Shown: positions 60,973-64,000 of the stretch, in pieces | Numbering within the stretch: the stretch's first letter is position 1 | Layout: the number at the start of each line of letters is the position of its first letter | Origin: Linyphia triangularis | Taxonomy: Eukaryota > Arthropoda > Arachnida > Araneae > Linyphiidae | Assembly: GCA_963978545.1 (NCBI GenBank) | Contig: OZ021721.1 | Location: 103,621,866-103,685,865 of the forward strand | Length of the DNA: 64,000 nucleotides | Reading direction: 5' to 3' | Program-made: the position numbers and the translations under genes | Notes under the pieces: generated by a model | What the model was told of the DNA's origin: nothing | Databases searched by the model: none | Seen by the model: the letters and a program-made list of their open reading frames with translations, nothing else

Positions 60973-61182
60973 ATGTTTGAAGTTTACTGGCTCAAAGGCT
61001 ATACGTGGGCCAAACTTGCAACAACATCTACAACTACACCTCATAATTTTGAACTAGGTTCAGATGAAATACGCCAACATTGGATGGAGCTAGATATGAA
61101 GCTAGCGACTCGCGCTCTATATCCAAACAAAAGAGAGAAAATTTGGGCCTTGAAGAATTTTACATGCAGCAGCCACCATTAA
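60973..61182 (+). CDS. Unrecognised 69-codon frame, low support
   Basis: An ATG-to-TAA frame in a locally GC-raised patch (about 60930-61290). Composition is balanced, with a Trp/Lys-rich beginning (VYWLKGYTWAKLA), a Thr-rich stretch and IRQHWMELDMKLATRAL. No domain is recognised and no splice context is clear. Confidence 0.2.
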   Translation: MFEVYWLKGYTWAKLATTSTTTPHNFELGSDEIRQHWMELDMKLATRALYPNKREKIWALKNFTCSSHH

Positions 61183-61948
<766 letters not shown>

Positions 61949-62000
61949 CTATAATTGATTTATATAATATTTATAACATGTATGGCTGCACACAAAAAGA

Positions 62001-62168
62001 TATCAATTAACGTCATTTTAGTAAATCAAAGGCTAACTTTAATATAGCAAAGTTACACAAGTATTTCTTTTGTTTTTAAAAAAATATCAATGAACGGGAT
62101 TTTAGTAAATCAAAAGCTAACTTTAATCAAGCAAATTTACAATAGTATTTCTTTTGTTTTTTAAAAAA
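62001..62168. repeat. 84-bp tandem duplication, two copies
   Basis: TATCAAT.AACG starts at 62001 and 62085. Both copies continue TTTTAGTAAATCAAA.GCTAA, then CTTTAAT..AGCAAA and AGTATTTCTTTTGTTTTT. Confidence 0.9.
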
Positions 62169-62801
62169 AAGTATCTTTTACTGTCTTGTAATAAATATGG
62201 GTAAATTCCACGTTATTTCCCGTAAAAGTACACGGACCACTGCAATACAAATCTGTTATCAATTTCATAACAGTTCTTAATGGAAGTTACTGAAGGAGGT
62301 ATCTGGCGTTAAAACTGCCTAATAGATGTCATTCTGTAGCGTTTCTTTCAGGATCAACAACCATGAAGATGAATGCTTCACCAAAAACTAAAGAAACAAA
62401 AATGGAGGGGGATAATATCCCACGGACCCAAAATAATAATAATGCACGCTTCGGTAGACGACAAAAATACTGTGACGGCAGATATCTTTTTTTTTTGTTT
62501 TGTTCAAAATTCACCTAGTCTCCCAACAAGTGAGCATCTTGCATGGAAAACACATAAGTGAACCATAATTAAGCAACAAGCCTTCCAGTCGTATTAATTT
62601 TATTCTCATAAACAAACTAGTTCTAGTCTTTATTTTTTTTATCATCTCTTTATTCTTTTATTGAGTTTTCCTAAAACTTGGTGTTTATCATTGCAGTAGG
62701 AATCACTTGATAAACTCCTCATTGCGTTGTTTTAGATTAGTGGTGCTACACATGAATAGTTTGCTGCTACTAGAGGACTTGGAACAAGTAAATTATCGAT
62801 T
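62169..62801. other. Single-copy stretch without a recognised gene
   Basis: Short opposed frames at 62329-62561 have no domain. No bounded repeat was found. Confidence 0.35.
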
Positions 62802-62818
62802 GGGGGGGGGGGGGGGGG
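62802..62818. repeat. Poly-G tract, 17 bases
   Basis: The longest uninterrupted G run in the window. Confidence 0.92.
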
Positions 62819-62868
62819 ACTGCAATAGATGCAAAACAAACCAATTAAAAATTGATTGACAATTAGGT

Positions 62869-63614
62869 TTAAAGGAGACCCGTACCCCAAATATAGAAAA
62901 AATTTTAAAAACATATTTTTTTGATTTTATTGCATAAAATTAAGCTATATATATTCAAGAAGACGTTAAAGAATTTAAATTTCTATGGAACTTCAAACAT
63001 TCGATTTTTAAACTTTTACATACCTATCTATAATGTTGTTGTATGCAAGTTTTTATTTTTAAGTTCGTTTTTCTCGAAATCTAGAATTGGCAAATTTGAC
63101 TGTATTTAAATTGCTAAGGCTTTGAAAAAAATTTACTTAAATTTAAACTGTTTATATTTTTGGAATCTTGAATATCTGTTTTATAAACGTAGCGAGAGTT
63201 TATTTGCTAAATTACATTAACTTTTTTTAAAAAATAATTTTTTAAAATTTTTTTGTGAAAATTTAGAAATTTATTGTGAAAAACACAAAACCTCTTTTTT
63301 AAAATCCCCTGTCAAACTAATTTTTAAAAAAATTCTCTCCATACATCCTTAGAGTATACCTTAATATAATTAATTAGTTTTGAAATGAAAAAAAAAAAAT
63401 ATAAAAAATTGAAGGAGAAGTAGTCTTTTTAAAAAGGCGTGTATTTCGGCCAAAAAACACTAAAAAACAGAAGTATAAAAAATTATAAATTTAAAAAACA
63501 AAAAAAGTGTGTCAATAATTGTTTAAAAATCGATGTTTTATTTATATAAAAAAAATTGGTGCTACTAAATTCATTAATAAAAATTTTAGGTTTTTGTATA
63601 CGGGTCTCCCTTGA
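62869..63614. mobile_element. TTAA-type non-autonomous element, about 738 bp
   Basis: The left side TTAA (62869-62872), then AGGAGACCCGTACC, pairs with the inverted right end GGGAGACCCGTATAC, followed by TTGA (63611-63614), a one-base change from TTAA. Length and layout resemble 50584-51295, whose ends are GGGGGTCC.GTACC, so the two probably belong to one superfamily. The interior is AT-rich and non-coding. Confidence 0.65.
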
Positions 63615-63757
63615 ACTGGTTATGTGAGCAGTAGGGATTCACAGGACAATTGTTACGCCCCCAATAACTGAAATGGATATTTATTTTCTTCTTGTATTCG
63701 TTTTTAATTTGATCATGCATGCAAATATGTTTTGTAATTTAAAAAAAAAATATTGTT

Positions 63758-63812
63758 AAGTAGTTTAATAAAATTTGAGTAGTTTAATAAAATTTGAGTA
63801 GTTTAATGAAAA
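63758..63812. repeat. 19-bp tandem repeat, three copies
   Basis: AGTAGTTTAATAAAATTTG occurs twice perfectly, with a third copy changed near its end. Confidence 0.88.
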
Positions 63813-64000
63813 ATAAGTTTTAAAATTAAATAGTTTGTATGAAATTGATTAAATATTCTAATTAGGTCAGAACGTTTTTGTACTATGTGAACTGAAAATC
63901 GTTAATAATTGATTCGATAGTAACAACGAAGAAAACAATTAGGTACTAATGTAGTTCACGTACTTATGTACTCCAAAGAAAATTGAATGTATGAATTATG

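Overview
This is a 64 kb stretch of animal nuclear DNA, very AT-rich and low in complexity, in which I find no protein-coding gene I can support. The mix of tRNA-derived SINEs ending in CCAA-rich tails, a Helitron with an arthropod-style 5' end, Tc1/mariner-, hAT-, piggyBac- and PIF/Harbinger-type MITEs, a solo LTR, long (TA)n arrays and dense minisatellites suggests a large arthropod genome. My best guess is an arachnid, probably a spider. That rests on recognising the style of the repeats, not on a database match. The long reading frames are nearly all microsatellites, minisatellites or SINEs read as protein. A few short single-copy frames (1636-1911, 41869-42066, 59985-60275, 60973-61182) are listed as unrecognised at low confidence.

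Layout. 1-7.9 kb: two short tandem arrays (30 bp x3, 177 bp x3), a complete solo LTR at 2146-2817 with 4-bp target duplication, a dispersed repeat (family C), a 324-bp TA array, a SINE A with perfect 13-bp target duplication, a 24-bp minisatellite and a SINE B. 8-20.7 kb: single-copy DNA with GC-raised blocks, two more SINE B copies plus a broken one, family G repeats, two large palindromes (14333-15011, 17322-17810), family D repeats and a second family C copy. 20.7-31.2 kb: a long inverted repeat joined to a 530-bp tandem duplication, a MITE abutting a 968-bp Helitron, a family D copy with a TA array inside it, and a decaying array of 196-bp repeats. 31.2-40 kb: AT-rich DNA, a SINE inserted into a MITE end, a 57-bp 5'-truncated SINE, a composite repeat carrying a 17-bp satellite, a 150-bp tandem duplication with a SINE in only one copy, and a 27-bp minisatellite. 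40-52 kb: a hAT-like MITE, a CpG-rich island, a PIF/Harbinger-like MITE, the inverted partner of the 35 kb composite, a 470-bp tandem duplication, a 712-bp TTAA-flanked element, a family G copy and a SINE A. 52-64 kb: three SINE A copies (two forming an inverted pair), nested TTAA elements, a poly-G/poly-C hairpin, a complete hAT-type element, a 228-bp TA array and a second TTAA-type element.

The window reads as a record of layered transposition. Relative order can be read directly at three sites: a SINE inside a MITE terminus at 34 kb, a SINE inside one copy of a tandem duplication at 37 kb, and one TTAA element inside another at 57 kb. The least explained object is the pair of inverted composites at 35169-36024 and 47272-48065. 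Their 180-bp linker is nearly identical, but the MITE arms beside it are clearly diverged.
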